Shown here: piece after piece, positions 11,917 to 24,691 of the stretch
Position numbering within the stretch: position 1 is the first letter of the stretch
Layout of the letters: each line of letters begins with the position of its first letter
Source: Acanthaster planci
Taxonomy: Eukaryota > Echinodermata > Asteroidea > Valvatida > Acanthasteridae
Assembly: GCF_001949145.1 (NCBI RefSeq)
Contig: NW_019091405.1
Span: 578,051 to 631,828 of the forward strand
Direction: 5' to 3'
Length of the DNA: 53,778 nucleotides
Made by a program: the position numbers and the translations under genes
The notes under the pieces: generated by a model
Database searches by the model: none
Told to the model about the DNA's origin: nothing
What the model saw: only the letters and a program-made list of their open reading frames with translations

Positions 11917-14900
11917 CTAATCTCTTCGGATTTTCCTCGGAATGGGTCTGATTCTGGTCGGCCTAGGTGCGTGCGTGATGCCTGGCAGACCGTCGAGAGT
12001 AGGGCGCTCTATTCCCTCGGCCAGCTCAAGACGGAACTTCTGGAGGATGCCCGTGAACGTCAGGAACATCTCGCACTTGGCCATCTGCTCCCCGAGACAG
12101 GCGCGGGGTCCTGGTTTGAATTACACCGACATGAACTTATCAGATTGGAGGAATCAATAGTCAGGCGAGCTGTGGTGACCATTTACGTGACAGAGCAAAG
12201 GTCTATAAAGAAATATTTAATGATAGGACCTTCATCGACAGTTAATGCACAGCTCGTCACACAATATCAAGGAGAGTTTACGGCAACCTTTAGGGGAAGA
12301 TTGGCAGGAATTACTGTACTGCCCATGCGCTAAGTGAAACAAAAAGCGACCTTTTTGGAGTGTGCAATATCATTGTGATTTAAATTTGTCTCAGCATAAT
12401 GATTTATGATGAGTCAATATATATATCCGAGACTTCTGTCTGCCGCTGAGGAAAGATGCGAAACGTTCCCTTTTTTTTTTTGCTTTCAAGAAGATGCTGA
12501 ACTTAGCCGCAATGCATTATTATAGAATTTATGGATTTAACCCCGAAAATAGTTTATTTTGGACCATCTCACAGGTCTAGTACGGATTTCGTCCCCCCTA
12601 AGAATTCAGCCGTCCCATGCCTTATTTTTGAAAAACTTGGCATGCATGTAAAAAAAAACCGTCCTCATCAATGCAAATGTGAAGTGTCGACCCAGTGTGA
12701 CACACGGGTACGTTTCTTGTTAGGGTCATTTGAGGTTGAAGGACGCACAGTACACTTCCCAGCTGGCGTATATAGAGCATCACGGCACTGGAGAATGGTA
12801 CACAGTTTGGCCTGATTGTGTCGGGAAAAAACGGGCGCTGCGCGAGAATAGTATGTTCGATTTTCACAAAATTAGTGTCAAAATGACCGCACAGAGTTTC
12901 TCAACCACCTACTGAGCTTGGCTGGTGAAAAAGTGCACTGCAGTGATATCAGAAAAAATAATGTTTTGTAGGTTTCAGGTCAAGTATTTTGTCTTTATTA
13001 AACTTACCCACGAGCTCGTGAATTTTCAAGTCTCTTTTCAGGACCTGTGGTGCCTGGATCCCTATCCTTCAAACCTACTGTCTTCTCAAGTTATTTGCAA
13101 TTTACCTAAAGAGAAGGGCATATAGGAATCATGCCCCCGGATGAGTTGTCCCGTCTCGTCCAAGAAGCGAGCGGGTTCAAAGCGCTCGGGTTCGCGCCAG
13201 CACTCCGGGTCCATGTGTGCTGAGTACAGATTGGCCGTGACGGTGGTCCCCTTGGGCAATATGAAGCCGTTCATTTCCACGTCTTCCGTCGTCACGTGTG
13301 GGATGGCGCAGGGAATGACGTTGCAGCGCCGGTTGATCTCCTGCAGTGTTGCCTGTCGAAATGGAAAAAAAATAAAAGGTCGAGAAAAGAGAATTTTTTT
13401 TGTATTGAGATGATCAACAACTGATCCATAGTTTCTTTGTTAAAGCTGTTCTTTGACGACCTCTTCTGTATCGTGACAAAGCGAGGCCCCCCTGAAAAAA
13501 CTTCGCGAGCATATCTGCGTAACACTGACTATATCTGAGCATTTAAATTATGTTTGACGATCTGTATCTTGCTGCCTTCTCTCTCATTTTAACTTTCCTG
13601 TCATCACACGAGACGACATCTAGTGACGCTGAGCAGTCTACGGGGCGTATTCAAAACCCCATTCTCGTGGGACTTAAGAACAGTGTTCTTGGGTGTGGAT
13701 TACGAATGCCGAAGTGCAAAAGGAGTCCAGCTGCCGACTCCAGCTGCGCTGAAGGTCAAGATAGCAGTCGCCATTTTGACACCAAATGAAAAGATGGCAT
13801 AACATTTACCATCTCACATTAAATAAAATCCCCAAATATCCATATTCCATGTAAATAATCAGGGTTAATTCTCTCCAATAGCCATGAATATTTGCCCTGG
13901 GTTTTTTCCTTATTGTGTTTTCTAGTTTAAGTAACAAAACCAACATTAGGTTACGGTATCTGCCTATATCCGCCATCTTTGTTCTTGATGTTCTCCATCC
14001 ACTCTCCAGAAAGTGGGGAGTGAGAACGTTGTTGGCGAACAATGTTCGCGTGTTGATTCTCCCTGTTCGAAACCTTGTTCTCGTGTTCGTTTAACACGAT
14101 TTTACGCGTCTGTGGAGGCATGAACCCATAAAAAAACCTATGGTCCAGGAAAGTTCGAACTGCCTGCCCAGACTTCCTAGAAATGCTGCCAATTTAATGA
14201 AACAGCATGAAACGTTTCCCCTTTTGTGATAATTCTTTGGAAAGTCTATGAGTTTTGGTGTTTCGCTCTTGACTAAATGTTTGTCTTTGGGGTATAAATA
14301 GGAATATTTCCAGGTAGTGAAAGTGGATAATGTTAATGGGCTCAATACGGAAAGATTTTTTTTACTTGTGTGTAAGGTAGATGAGCTCGATCTGCCATTG
14401 TAGGCATCCGATCCTGCCCGACTACTTCATCAATTTCCGCCTGAACACGCGCCTGGACGTCTGGATATAAGACCATGCACACGAATCCCCACAACACGCC
14501 CGCGTTCACCGTCTCTGTCCCACCGAAGAACAGGTCGGCTACTACGTGCTTTATGTAGTCTTCGTTGAAACCGTTCTCCACCGGCAAGTCCGATCCATCG
14601 GGGTTAGTACCAGCTCTGCGCCTAGCTATCTCGACCAGGTAGATATCGATGAGATCTCGGGGCGAGTCCGGGTCGAGGCTGGCTTTGTGCTCGTCCACCT
14701 TGGCCGAGACGAAGTCCAAAATGCCGGTGTACATCTCCCGCACCGCCCGGTGGCCGGGGAGGGGAAGGTACCAGAGCAGAGGGATGAAATTGGCGGCGCT
14801 GGCGCTGGTCAGGTGGCTGAAGAAGACGTCGGCCATGTGCAGCAGGCGCTTGAAGTCGGGGTCGGTGGGTTTGAAGCGCTGGCCAAAGCACACGGAGCAG

Positions 14901-17900
14901 ATAACGTTGCTGAAGGCCAGCTGAACAGGATAAGTCATGTTCATCGCGTCACCATTGTGGGACGCAAACTCCTCGATGAGATGGGACACCTGAAAGTTGG
15001 ATGAGATTTGATTGTCATCCCATTAAATTGGCAATATCTGTCTTTTTGGTCGCATCTCTCGAGAGGTGGAGTTGAAGATGATTAACAGAGAGCACCCCAC
15101 TTCTTGAGGAAGATGGAGTGCTATCTTGAACCGTCAAAATGAAGTCGTTTTACCGGCCCAAACCATGCAATAACACTGTTCTAACTTGGGGCTCGAGAAG
15201 CAGTCTTGCAACCATGCGTATCACTTTATAAAAGGGGGGAACTTGAGGCCACCCATAAAAGCTTTAATATGAAACTTTTGCCAGTTGTGACATCTTTGTG
15301 TCACACATCACTGAACACATCAACGGATGTAAGATAGGTGTATGAAGGTAGGTGTACGAGATTTGAATATCATCCCTACTTTTCCTTATCTACGGAATAG
15401 GTTCGTTCTGAGAGTGCTCCGGAAAAAAACGCATAAGTATGGTGTTCCATATATACATATGAGTGTGCGCTCCTTCAAGCAAGCTTGTCTTTTCAAATAA
15501 TTATTGGTTAACGTTTCTTTGACAAAAGAGCACTTTCGTAGTTTCATTACCAGCTCCAGCCTTTCGATACTGTATTTTTGTATAGAAAACACCATCTGAG
15601 TTTGTCAAGTAAAGACCAGAAACGAGTAACAAAAGCGTAACTTGGATGAAATTTCTTGAGGGATCCCAGGAGGACACTGAAAGCAGATGGACTGTAGCTT
15701 ATACATAGGTCCACCCCAGGGGCACGGATTTCCACCGGGGACACCCCCCGTAGTTACGCCAATGATCGATAGATGTAACAAGCTGTGCGCTCGCAAGATT
15801 TTTGTCGTCTAGGTAATCAGTCAGCAAGCAGTCTTGTGCGGAACACTGACAAGCAGAGGCACATGGTTGTGTCCTAGCGACTCCACATAACACATTGCAA
15901 AAACAAGCGCGACGACATTCGCGTCGGGGAACGACAAGAAATGAGGGGAAGAACATGCCTTCCCAGAGCGGACCCATCCATCAAGCAGTTACTGCACAAA
16001 GACCCCACCGGAGAGATTCGACTGGTTCAATGAACCGGGATCTCGTGCTAGGGAGAACTCACCGGGGACTGATTACAAATTGGGCCGGTAATGATTTTTG
16101 AGCGGTTGCATTAAAGGCCTGGTTTAAACCGGGTAACTGCAGTGCTTGTTTCGTCTGAGTGAAAGCCAGAATTTGAAGATAGAAGCTTCTGTTTAAAAAT
16201 GGAAGATTTAAATAGCGAAAGAGAGAGCAATTAATACATAGATGCCCACAGGATTTTAAGTAATCCGGATCATGTCCTTTTCAGGTATGAACAAAGGGAG
16301 GGTCTTATCTTTGGGATGTGTTGCTTAAATCTTCCAAATTGGTGAGCAAAACTCGATTATAATTGACGTACCTCTTCAGCAACTTTGTTTTCCATCTGAG
16401 TCCTTCCTTCTCCTATGCTGCGCATGACTGACAGCACGAAACGGCGGTGTTCCCGCCAAGTGGGATTGGCTTGCTGATTGGCGATTCCTGATTGGTTAAA
16501 AGTGTAGTTCGTTTTGGTTGAAAAATCTGAGACTGCGTTGAAGATTGTGGACTGTGGCGAAAGTAGGCTTAGCAAGTAATTTTGGACGAGGAACTGTAGA
16601 CGAATCAACAGTCTATTCTCTGACTTTTCTCAAACAGCAGGTAGCTATGCATAATGAGGAGTATGGCATATGAATTAAACCAAGACTCATGAAAAATATC
16701 GACGTACACATTTGGTTTACATTACATTTTTCACTTTTGATTAATTTTGTTATTATCTTTTTTGATGTATTTTGTTGAATAACCTTGTAAATGCGACTTC
16801 AAAATCTTACAAAGTACAGTATGGTTCGTAACATTTTCGCTTTTCAATTTGTTCCCCACTTTACCTAATTTTTGGCACTGAGTATTTACAAACAATCCTT
16901 GCCAAATTCTTGGTATATCTGGTTCGTCACATGAATGTACAGATTGCTGTGGATTCGTTGAAATAATCAACACGTTCAGCAACTGTGTGACGTCACAGAA
17001 AAGTTTAACATCATTAAATGCCAATTTCCACTAAATTTTCAAAGACTTTTTTTCCACTTAATTGACCACCTTGATGTACAAACAGCAGCCATACATGCCT
17101 GGAGAAGGTCGGGCTGGGCGTCACTCCCTCTGGCGCGAGGGTTGTGGAAAATTTCCTTTCTATATAGTCTTATGAGACCTAAATGTTACCATGACAGCCG
17201 AAAATTTTCTCGGTTATGTACACCCATATAGACGCTCCTACTTTCACACGATCAATGTTTGGACGAACTCTTCAGAACGCTTTTCAGTAAATTCAAAACA
17301 CCAGCCACATAACTTGAAACCAAGCATGAGTCCGGTTCTGTCACCACAGCGAGGATGTTCCAAACCACGACAACATGTTCAGTGCCCCATCCAGGGCTCA
17401 ACATTAATCCCAGCCAAATCCCCCCTTCTCTCCATTTCGTTGGGTTAGCGCACTTTGTCGGTATTCACGCCGAGATTACTCAAATCCGGGGGAAAAGCAG
17501 AACCCGGCCAAAATTGATACTTAATTCGGAGAGGACAAAGAAAAGACCCGAGGACCAAAAGGCTTATGGCGTGTTTGGGTAGGCCGAACTACTGCCGTAC
17601 GTGGCGTTGCCCGTCGTGGTATTTGACCTTGAGTTGTGGCAGTGGCCAAGTCCGCGCTACCGCCATGGCGTTGACTGAGGTTTCAATTAGTGATTGAAGG
17701 AGAGGCACGACATCTGTCTTTCAGATCAAACGGGCAGAAAGGAACCACAAATCCAGGATTCAAATGGGCTCACGCAACACTAGTTTTTAAATAAAGTTCC
17801 CGTTTAAATAAAGTCACTGTTGTGTTCCGTACCTGATTTTCAATTGGTGTTCTGGCAAGTGGCATTTTAATGGCATTTTGGTGCATGCCTACTTAATTTT

Positions 17901-20900
17901 TCAAACACAAATTTACATATTAATTAAGAGCAAAAGTGAAATGTCATCGAGAGAAGAAACCTCAGTGTGTTGCAGCTATTTCTGCACTAACATTGACAGA
18001 ATTTTGGGTAAAGCACTATCGAAACTTTTGTTCATTTTAGTGATTTTGTGGTTCGGTTTACGGGTCAATGAGCGGGTCCCAGAAAAGGTTTCCAACGGCC
18101 AAAAAGTTTACAATTTGAGCAGAAATCCTCAATATACAATACAACGTCACGCAACAACACTCTCATTTGTCTGAAAAAAACATGGATATTTATAAACATT
18201 TGAAAGAAAAATGGGAAGTTTTCTTACATTTAAGTTACCCCAAACATGTTCTCAAGTGAAGTTCACGTATAATGGACCCTTTCCAATTTATAGCTTACCG
18301 GCTTGGAATTTATACAGGCAGAAAAATACTTTAGAAAGAAACAAATATTAAACCATTTGTAAAAAAAATCAAATAAACATACAACCGCTTGAAGTCATTC
18401 TCTTGACGGGAAACCGGAATTAACCTACCCCAGTTATAATACCGATTGCCCAGCCAAATGTGTCTACACAAGTAAGGTATACCACTACATGCATACACAA
18501 CGGCATCTGTGAAAAGACCTTTTTCCGCGAAGAATTCCCAGGACGAAATCTCCTAACAACCATCTTCCACCCAGGAGCATAGATATGGATCGTATGAAGT
18601 CCTTCAAAGCAGTGGCAAAGAACTTGAGAAAATATAGGGACCGAACAAATAAAATGTCACGCATGTCACGTCTGGACTGAATAACTAACGTGAATTGTGA
18701 AATACCCGTGTCACATTTACTTTAGACATCAAGCTGATGCAGGAAAAGCGTGTAGTGGTTTTGACCGCAGCCTAAAAATAGTCACGAGTTGGGGTTGGTT
18801 GTGTACCAAAAATAGAGCCAGCCCTATCTCTCTCTCTATCTACCCGAACAGGGGAAAAGAGTGATTCATAAGCCGCCAAATTATTACAAAATGAGAGTAT
18901 TTCTTGGGTTTTGCAGAATCGATGTAAGATGAAAATTTCCTCCAGTCTGATTTCTGGGGTGTTTCGTCAGCTTATTAAACCTTAGTCTTAAACATCAAGG
19001 ATGAAATTAAAAACCATTCTTAAGAACTTAATGGGTGGTACTATAATAGCTAAGGACAGCATTTCATCGTTGGAAGGCTCGTAAGTCTTCAGAAATCATA
19101 ATTTTGGATTTTTAACCTGCAAGATGATATCAGTGGTCGCGATAATGAGGGTAACTTGACGGCAGCGATAACGCCAGCGACAAAGTGGCGTTGGTGGTTA
19201 ATGACCACGATGAAGTCATCACTGTGACAAAGGCGACCGCGATGGATTAAATGCTGGTAAAGAAGACAGGACAGCCGCAATGGGGGGAATTTTTGTAAAT
19301 TCAGGAGGAAAATAGGTCGAAAAAGGCTCTACGCCATCGACTTTGGAGTTGATATCTGTACTGACTTTGGTCTGTGCGAATATGGCACGAGTAGCCGCAT
19401 TCTGCATCCTGTAGCAGTTCGTTGCGTTAATTAACTAAAAAAAAAGAACTCTGACAAAGTAGCGTTTGTAATGATTCTAGCTTTCTTTTATCTTTATCTC
19501 CCCGCTTTTTTGTTCCCTCGTCGGTGGAGGAAGTTTGGGATTGAAGGTTAGAAACAAGAGATGAAGATGAGGTTGGCAGTGGTGATGTTCATTGTTTTTA
19601 GAGGGTTGATGAGGAAGACCATCAGTGAACTTACCTTTTCCCTGGTTGACTCGATTCAGGACCCACTGTGGCCTCCCCGAGAACACCCGGCTCTTGGTCA
19701 CCAAAGCCTCCCGGATCGCCTTCCGACCGTTCAGCACCACCAGGAGCTTGGCACCCAACTGGACGCTGAACACGCTGCCATAGCGCTGGGCCAGGCGCGT
19801 GAACGTCAGGTACGGCTTGCGGCCCAGGAAGGGGATGTATCCTAGCAGGGGCAAGCCGATAGGTCCGTTGGGAAGACGTGTCTTACCGCGCGATCTAAAG
19901 CAAAGGAGGGCCCGATCAACACTGCATTTTATTTGTAAATTAGGATATGGAAGAGTTTATGAAACAACAGGTTTTATCTTCCAGATGCATTAAACCATTA
20001 TGAAAGCAGCGAAGGCTTGAGTTTCGGCGAAAGACTGGAGGAGACGCGAGGGTAAAAAGAAAGATTTCGGAAATCTACCGGGCGTGGAAAAAAACCAGGA
20101 TAATGTTTCGGCATCAGTGGTTAAGGCCAATTTCCAGGGAAGTTTTTCATCGTGACTTTTAACATTTTATTCTTCGAAACTTTCCTCTTTCTACCGGCCT
20201 AGTATAGGATGCGATGTCGCCGTGTCACTCTTTAACTTCCACGAATCTTGCTCAAAACGGAAATTATTCCACTCAATTTTAGATTGCTCCTACCAGTTCA
20301 CATGGAGTTTTCATTGTCAGCATACAACATACAATCACGCAAGAAGAGCTTTGATCAACCTCTAACGGTTCAGCTCAGTGAGGCATTGAACATGGGGGGG
20401 GGGGGCTAGGAAAAAACTGCCTGTGTACAGACGCACGCGTTAGCTTTTGGTTCACTGTGATATCAGACTCTCTCTGCATGCACCGAAGTGTGGCGTCACT
20501 TTGAACCAGAAAGTGCAGTGCAAACGAATGGAGTACGCGCACGTGTTGGTTCACGCGCTGGTTCTCGCGCTAATGCCATTCACACACTAATTGTGCGCGC
20601 GACGTATCCACTTCGGTACTCTATTGAAGATCTCATTTCCAATCATTGATTTTGAAGAGGCTGAGTAGGATCTGCGCTTTGACGTCACAACCGTGTTTTT
20701 CATGTAAGTGGCTGCTAAAACTATAGTTCTCCGTCGCTACAAATTAAAGGAACAATTCACGAAGTATTACAAATCCCTTGCAGCTATTCGAACATCAGAT
20801 AGTAATACACATACTAATGAATTCTAAATGAAAATACAACCCTCTTTAAAATAAATGGGACAAAGTTTTTTCTGAACGAATTTAAGGTAAAGTTGAAAAC

Positions 20901-22405
20901 CAACCAAAAGGTGATATTTCTGCAAACACGTTGGTCGCCCATATAAGTTGCAGGCAAAATGAGAGTGGTCTATTATGATTAAAGCAAAGTCTATATTCAT
21001 TTATTCTGTCTAGATCCGCCCATGACCACTAATTTTGTAAAGTAAATAATAAACTCACATCTTCAACTTACATACAGGGAAACAATCTATATCTAATTAA
21101 TTAATTAAATAAAATAGCTTGCACAAGTAGTCCATACAAGGCCATTTTGACGTCTTATACAATGTAAGGAACGAGCAGTTTCAAGATGACGAGAATCAGC
21201 TGTGTCTCTTTCCAGAGGCAAGTGCTTAGAGTAAACTCACATTTTTGTTGAGGCAGGCCACTTTTTTAGCAAGACTTGTACAACAATAAATCATGAATTA
21301 TACAGTATACGATAACAATCTGTCAGCAAGTCCCTATTTTGAGACAATGTTTGGTGATTTTCAAAGTCTATTAACAGGCCACTCAATCACCTGCACCGAC
21401 CATAATTAAGTTTCCATAAGGAAAGGTGAGCGAAGTAGAAAATACAGTTTGACCCCACAGGAAACCACAAGTGCTGCCAACAAAAATTACACAGTATGCG
21501 TACAGGAATACTATTTTCGATGTTCAAAGGAATCCGAGAGTTTTTCATTCAGAGAAACAGATTATTTACGTTGAAAGAAACTTGAAAGTTCGGCAATATA
21601 TTTCTTTGTTCAGAGAAAAGTTACAACTTGTCCATGTTAACGCCGTGCACCACCGCCGATCGAGAAGGGCATAGTACCCTTTAGCTGTTTTCTTCAAAGT
21701 TTAAAAAAGTTTATGATTTAGATATTAATCTCTCACCGAAAGCGTAAAAAAAATACATGCCTGCGTGCGTGCTTTGTCCGATCCATACGCGATCCTTGCG
21801 ATATTAAGATACGTGATGACAAATTGTATGAGAAGCCTTTCTTCGATTAAGCACATGGAAGTATTTTCGTCAGTGTCATGAATGTTGTATAGTGAAGTAG
21901 CAGCACTCGTTCAAAATACCTGCCTTGTGGTCCCAACAAAAGCAGGCATTCCTAACCCTAAGGGCAGTCAAAATAATGTTATAGGCAAGTAGACTCTTCT
22001 CTGCAAGTTGCTCCGGTTAGTAAAAAGTAAATCAAAGTCAAAGAACACACAGACCAGCGTATATCCAGCACGGTGGTTGGGGTTCTCTCTCTTGGGGGAG
22101 TTACGTAAAGATAGAGAGCCCACACTTTGCAACGGGGATAGCACAGCATCTCCGCTGTTGAAACGTCTCATAATTTCTGTCATATTTCCAGAAAAGAACT
22201 TCTTGTTTCACAACCCTCAACTCCCAAACCGGCATTCGACACTGCATATTAAATTTTAACAATAACTATGAAAAAAATAATAATTATTTACTCACTTGTA
22301 TTTGAGTAGAGCCCAAGCAAGGGCAGCTAACATCAGTGAGACAAAACTTCCTTGAAGCAGCCTGCCTAAGCATCTAAGAATCACCGATGTGTACAGGACA
22401 GCCAT
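11917..22405 (-). CDS. Cytochrome P450, clan 2, CYP2U1-like (complete, 6 exons, 529 aa)
   Basis: Haem-thiolate monooxygenase anchored in the ER membrane; oxidises small lipophilic substrates with electrons from P450 reductase. Exons (minus strand): 22405-22296, 19894-19635, 16526-16372, 14989-14366, 13352-13106, 12110-11917; they sum to 1590 nt, and every junction is GT..AG and in frame. Residues 1-36 are an uncleaved hydrophobic anchor (SFVSLMLAALAWALLKY), followed by the Pro/Gly hinge LPNGPIGLPLLG. The I-helix has GGTET (331-335), the K-helix has E388-x-x-R391, PERF is at 438-441, and the haem-binding stretch is FSLGPRACLG with the thiolate Cys at 470. Segments such as ICSVCFGQRF and YGSVFSVQLG closely resemble vertebrate CYP2U1, so fatty-acid hydroxylation is a reasonable guess but not shown. 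The first Gly of GGTET replaces the commoner Ala, a known variation. All key residues are intact. The exact subfamily needs a tree. Confidence 0.95.
12531..12960 (+). repeat. Dispersed repeat, copy A (in P450 intron 5)
   Basis: This segment aligns by eye with 46497-46970. Shared blocks include AACTTGGCATGCATGTAAAA, the order GGAAAAA..GCGCTGCGC..AGAA..GTAT..TTCGATTTTCACAA..TT.GTGTCA, and GAGTTTCTCAA/GAGTTACTCTAA. Both copies are degenerate and have no long ORF. It fills much of the 995-bp intron 5 of the P450 gene. The class is uncertain; the related copy has hAT-like GGATCCAGA termini. Confidence 0.65.
15670..15764 (-). repeat. Transposon-terminus fragment (TGGCGTAACTA type) in P450 intron 3
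   Basis: On the minus strand the sequence starts CATTGGCGTAACTACGGGGG and continues G/C-rich. It is the same kind of terminus as the one starting at 11338 (CAGTGGCGTAACTAAGG). Such CAGTGGCGTAACTA ends are common in old non-autonomous DNA elements of marine invertebrates. The inner boundary cannot be set. Confidence 0.45.
16988..16995. promoter_or_regulatory. CRE-like palindrome TGACGTCA (P450 intron 2)
   Basis: Perfect TGACGTCA within the slightly longer palindrome CTGTGTGACGTCACAG. It matches the CREB/ATF consensus. Function in an intron is unproven; it is listed because the octamer is over-represented in this window. Confidence 0.25.
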
Positions 22406-22590
22406 CTTTCATCCCACAGACATCCAATAAAACGGGAGAGATTTTTTGCGACACGAAATAATGATGGAGGAATTGCAGGGTGTAATTTACGCCTGAAATT
22501 CGGCGAAAGTGAAAAAGGGCTTACAGTTCTTGCCGCCTTATACGGATTACGCTCGTGTTTTCGAAACCCTTGCGCACAGCCGGTGGAACG

Positions 22591-22598
22591 GTTATATA
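22591..22598 (-). promoter_or_regulatory. Candidate TATA box of the P450 gene
   Basis: TATATAAC on the minus strand lies 186-193 bases upstream of the P450 start codon. A start site about 30 bases downstream would give a 5' UTR of roughly 155 nt without an intron. Position and orientation are right, but no initiator was identified. Confidence 0.4.
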
Positions 22599-24609
22599 AT
22601 AGTGGTAAACCGTCGCGTTGAACTTGCTTGAGAAAGCTTCAGGCGTCATCAGCCCACAAGAGGGCTTTCTCTTTTGTTATTTGGTCGAATGCGCGGTGTA
22701 CGTGCGTGGATTCGTCTGGGAGTCCAACAGCGCTTGTCCCACGGGGTCGTCCCAGCAAGGGCCCTGCGCCGGCTCGCAACCGAAATCCACCAGCCCCTTT
22801 TCTTTTTCGTCTGTAAATTCGGAAGCACCTTCACCCGTGGAAAATGTGGCCGGTTTCCTCTTTTGTGTTCTCCCTTCAGGAAACGTGCTTGAGAGATGGG
22901 AGATTTTGGGGTTGGCCAGTGACTAAGTCGATCCGGCAGTGCGATGACAACTGCTGTTTACGCCTTCGCGTTCAGACGATAAAAGCGGGCAATGAACTCG
23001 TAACCGCGTTTTGGGCTTATGAAAGATGTTATTGACTCGGGTCGGTTATATAAGTTTCTGCGTCCGTGGGTGAATCAAAATGAAGCAGATGAACGCAGGA
23101 AATGCAATGTTTTGCGGTAAAATCAAACTAGCGTCGGTGAGCAGCGTCAGTTGCGAGTCTAAACCAAACAATTTCCACTGAGTAGGTGTGGGCGTGGTAA
23201 CCTGTTTGTAGAAGAACCAGCGGAAACATTAATTTTAAGATAATAACCTAATTTGTGATACCGGATTAATGAGTTAGCCGGTGTACCGATGATTGATCAG
23301 GAAATCGAGAAGCTGGACCGGGAGTATTCCTCTACCAAATTACACATGCGCCGTGGGGGCACGCTAACTATCGACTCATTTTTTCTTATTCAGACAAAAA
23401 TTAATAAGACATCGCCATAGAGCTGTAAGTAATATCTTCACTGAGATGAAATCAAGCGAGAAGCACAAATGAACTCGTTATGCGACACCAGATATACTTG
23501 TTGCTTTAAGAAAATGATGGTGGTGAGATATAGTCTGAACTAGTTACCGGTGCAGGGTACAAGGATGTGAAACTGAAGTTGACAGTTGCACGTAAGTCCA
23601 TGGCATGTCTCCAAAACTGAGTAGCACCGCGCAGCTGTGGCGGCCGGGTGAATGTTTCCTTGAAAATTTCTTCCGTCCCAAGGTGCACCCACAACAGAAA
23701 GTAGTAATGCAACCAAAATAAAACGAGAAGGAAAGTGAGTTTTCTGTCGTTTTTACCACAAAACGGAAACCAGTGTCTCAAAGGATCCTGGTTGCCGTCA
23801 TTTTACTCCCCGCGCAACCTGAAAAAAAAATAATCCAGCTGCACCCCTGCTCTGCGGACGGGCTCCCGTATGCTTTTCAGAGGAAGCCGTGGTCTTTAAG
23901 GCAGGCTCGACCGCGTGGTAAACTGCCAGACAGGGTTGGAAAATTGGACAGATTACAGTAATATTAATATTAAGCTAGAAGATAATGAATGCGGACACTC
24001 AAATTGACATACGTCCTCAAAGGGATAATTGTATTTAACTGAGGTTAATGCTGTGATTGCGCTGGCCCAGGTGGGTCTGTTCCAAACAGTACTCCGTCTA
24101 GTGGACGGTGGGGGGGGGGACTCTGCAGGATGGAGATTTTTAAAGCAAACTTGGGACATCGATAGAAGCAAGGCGTATCCAGAACCAAATTATCGGACAG
24201 CCAGTATTTGGGGGATTTTCTGCATGTAACACACAGCTTTTCTGTGTGAAGTGAAATTTAGAGGCGTTGTACACACTGAAGTAGAGTAGACTCACCGAAC
24301 TCATTTTATGGCAATTGGCAACTTTCCCAGATTGCAACTTCTGTACAACGGCATTACATTGAGTTTGGATGAAAATGACATTCGAAGCCGCGGCATGAAA
24401 ACACCTGCTCAAAGTTCTGGCAAAATACAGAGAGACATTTCCATAAGACAGTGTTCAGAAAAAAGCATCTTCTTTCTTTAAACTGGAATTTCAAGTGCAC
24501 ACGTTATCTTGTGCGTACTTAACCGTATTATAACAGGCTTCAAGAGTCAGGCTCCCCCATCCTTCAGAAAGAAACGTCCCCTCGCGTTTTCGTGCGTAAC
24601 GCATTGAGC

Positions 24610-24691
24610 AGTATTGACCAGTAGTATTGACCAGTAGTATTGACCAGTAGTACTGACCAGTAGTATTGACCAGTAGTATTGACCAGTAGTT
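24610..24691. repeat. 13-bp minisatellite, about six copies
   Basis: Units of GTATTGACCAGTA repeat head to tail about six times; one unit has a T to C change (TACTGACC). It is non-coding, since the 13-bp period shifts frame. Copy number is likely to vary between individuals. Confidence 0.9.

Noticed and set aside
12440-12480. CTGAGGA..GAAAC sequence recalling a hammerhead ribozyme core
   Set aside because: The bases between the two core parts do not form stem II, and no matching cleavage strand or stems I/III are visible. It more likely reflects a retroelement tail.
14546-15004. 152-codon plus-strand ORF
   Set aside because: It is the antisense shadow of the large P450 exon 14366-14989.
22618-22926. 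102-codon ORF just upstream of the P450 gene as a divergent small gene
   Set aside because: It lacks domains, a plausible promoter and conservation evidence; three overlapping frames are open here, which points to base composition.
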